Source: Salipiger thiooxidans
GTDB taxonomy: Bacteria > Pseudomonadota > Alphaproteobacteria > Rhodobacterales > Rhodobacteraceae
DNA: 64,000 nucleotides
Reading direction: 5' to 3'
NCBI RefSeq assembly: GCF_900102075.1
Contig: NZ_FNAV01000004.1
Location: forward strand, 339,538 to 403,537
Part shown: positions 63,346 through 64,000 of the stretch, one piece after another
How the letters are laid out: each line of letters starts with the position of its first letter
Numbering within the stretch: the stretch's first letter is position 1
Notes under the pieces: generated by a model
The model's database searches: none
What the model saw: the letters and a program-made list of their open reading frames with translations, nothing else
What the model was told of the DNA's origin: nothing
Translations under genes and position numbers: made by a program

Positions 63346-64000
63346 TCAGCCGGACTCAAGCGAAAGCAGCGCGCGACGAAATTCCGGCTCGCTTAGCACC
63401 ACCTCGCCCGCACCAAGCGCTTCGGCGTGGCTGAGGGCGCGGGCGGTTAGGGTCTGGGCGGTCTCGATGGCGCGGGGCAGGGCAAGGCCCCGCCCGATGC
63501 CCGCGACCACAAGCCCGGCGAAGAGATCGCCGGTGCCGGGCAGGGCGATCGGCAGGCGCTTGGTCGGGTGGCGGCTGAGGTCTTCGGGACCCAAGAGCAC
63601 CGTCTCGAGTTGCCCGGGGCCGGTGTCGTCGAGCACGCAGCCGGTGGCGACCAGATGCGCTTCGGGTGCGATGTGCAGCGCCTCGCGCGCGGCCTGAAGA
63701 TCCGCCAGAGTGCGGATCTGCTGCCCGGTGAGCCAGGCGAGTTCGAAGGGGTTCGGCGTGGCGATGTCGGCCATCGGCAGCAACCGGTCGCGCATTACGC
63801 CAGCGATGGCTTCGGGGACATAGAGGCCGGGACCGGTGTCGCCCATCACCGGGTCGCAGATGTACCGCAGGCTCGGGTTCGCGGCCTTCGCCTCGGCCAC
63901 GAAATCCGCCACCATCTCGGCCACGTCGAGCGAGCCGATATAGCCGGTGAGGATGTAATCCGCCCGCTCGGGGAGACCGCGTTCGCGAGCGCCTTGCAGC
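63346..64000 (-). CDS. pdxY: Pyridoxal kinase PdxY, C-terminal part
   Basis: The reading frame continues past the right end of the window, so only about 218 C-terminal residues are seen. Pyridoxal kinase phosphorylates vitamin B6 vitamers to PLP, the cofactor of the two desulfurases at the other end of the window. Visible marks: LTGYIGS, YICDPVMGDTG, ATPNPFELAWLTG and the anion-hole motif PGTGDLFAGL. It appears to be core chromosome flanking the island. Confidence 0.92.
   Translation of the reverse strand, partial: LQGARERGLPERADYILTGYIGSLDVAEMVADFVAEAKAANPSLRYICDPVMGDTGPGLYVPEAIAGVMRDRLLPMADIATPNPFELAWLTGQQIRTLADLQAAREALHIAPEAHLVATGCVLDDTGPGQLETVLLGPEDLSRHPTKRLPIALPGTGDLFAGLVVAGIGRGLALPRAIETAQTLTARALSHAEALGAGEVVLSEPEFRRALLSLESG

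Overview
The window looks like chromosome of a GC-rich alphaproteobacterium of the Rhodobacteraceae/Paracoccaceae (Roseobacter-Salipiger type). The suf gene order, the cysteine-poor IscR and the ICE backbone all fit that group. This is an inference from gene content; no search was run.

Layout: (1) 1-8801, core iron-sulphur assembly operon: end of iscR, an IscS-type cysteine desulfurase, sufB, sufC, sufD, sufS, with small auxiliary genes between them and many overlapping or nearly abutting starts. (2) 8866-10380, an animal-type haem peroxidase on the other strand. (3) 10676-10752, tRNA-Arg(CCG). From here to pdxY (63346-end, partial) the chromosome is replaced by about 52.5 kb of accessory DNA. 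No integrase and no copy of the tRNA 3' end at the far side were found by eye, so the island looks old and composite.

Island part A (10.75-31.9 kb, visibly more AT-rich in 11-25 kb) is a defence-like mosaic. It starts with a tightly overlapping five-gene operon: DUF4143 ATPase, a GHKL protein with two ATPase modules and an H-box, a receiver-only response regulator, an HNH nuclease and an N6-adenine methyltransferase. The operon is preceded by four exact-period 22-bp repeats. Then come a decayed AbiE toxin-antitoxin locus, a 1263-residue protein with a nuclease-like N terminus, a RES-domain protein with zinc-ribbon cysteines, an exported peptidoglycan-binding protein, an amber-interrupted alpha/beta hydrolase, an IS110-family element, a ClbS-like protein, and a TetR/flavodoxin-type reductase pair with twin operators.

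Island part B (31.9-54.4 kb) is a truncated conjugative element: ardC 3' remnant, DUF2958, RadC-like, ParB-like, decayed strawberry-notch gene, Toprim protein, DUF2493, DUF736, HTH regulators, RepA, DUF2840, TraF peptidase, lytic transglycosylase, candidate oriT, relaxase and TraG/VirD4 with an abnormal C terminus. No trb transfer-pore genes follow. It carries a cargo operon (radical SAM, DEDDh exonuclease, NadR-like NTPase, aldo/keto reductase) and a DUF3800 gene.

Island part C (54.4-63.3 kb) holds small housekeeping-like genes (cupin, NTF2-like, DUF1127-like, thioesterase) and then the most interesting locus: a four-gene operon of an LCAT-type lipase, a degenerate P-loop protein, a STAND NTPase and an EAD1-trypsin protease. 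I read this as a candidate two-effector (lipase plus protease) NTP-dependent immune/conflict system.
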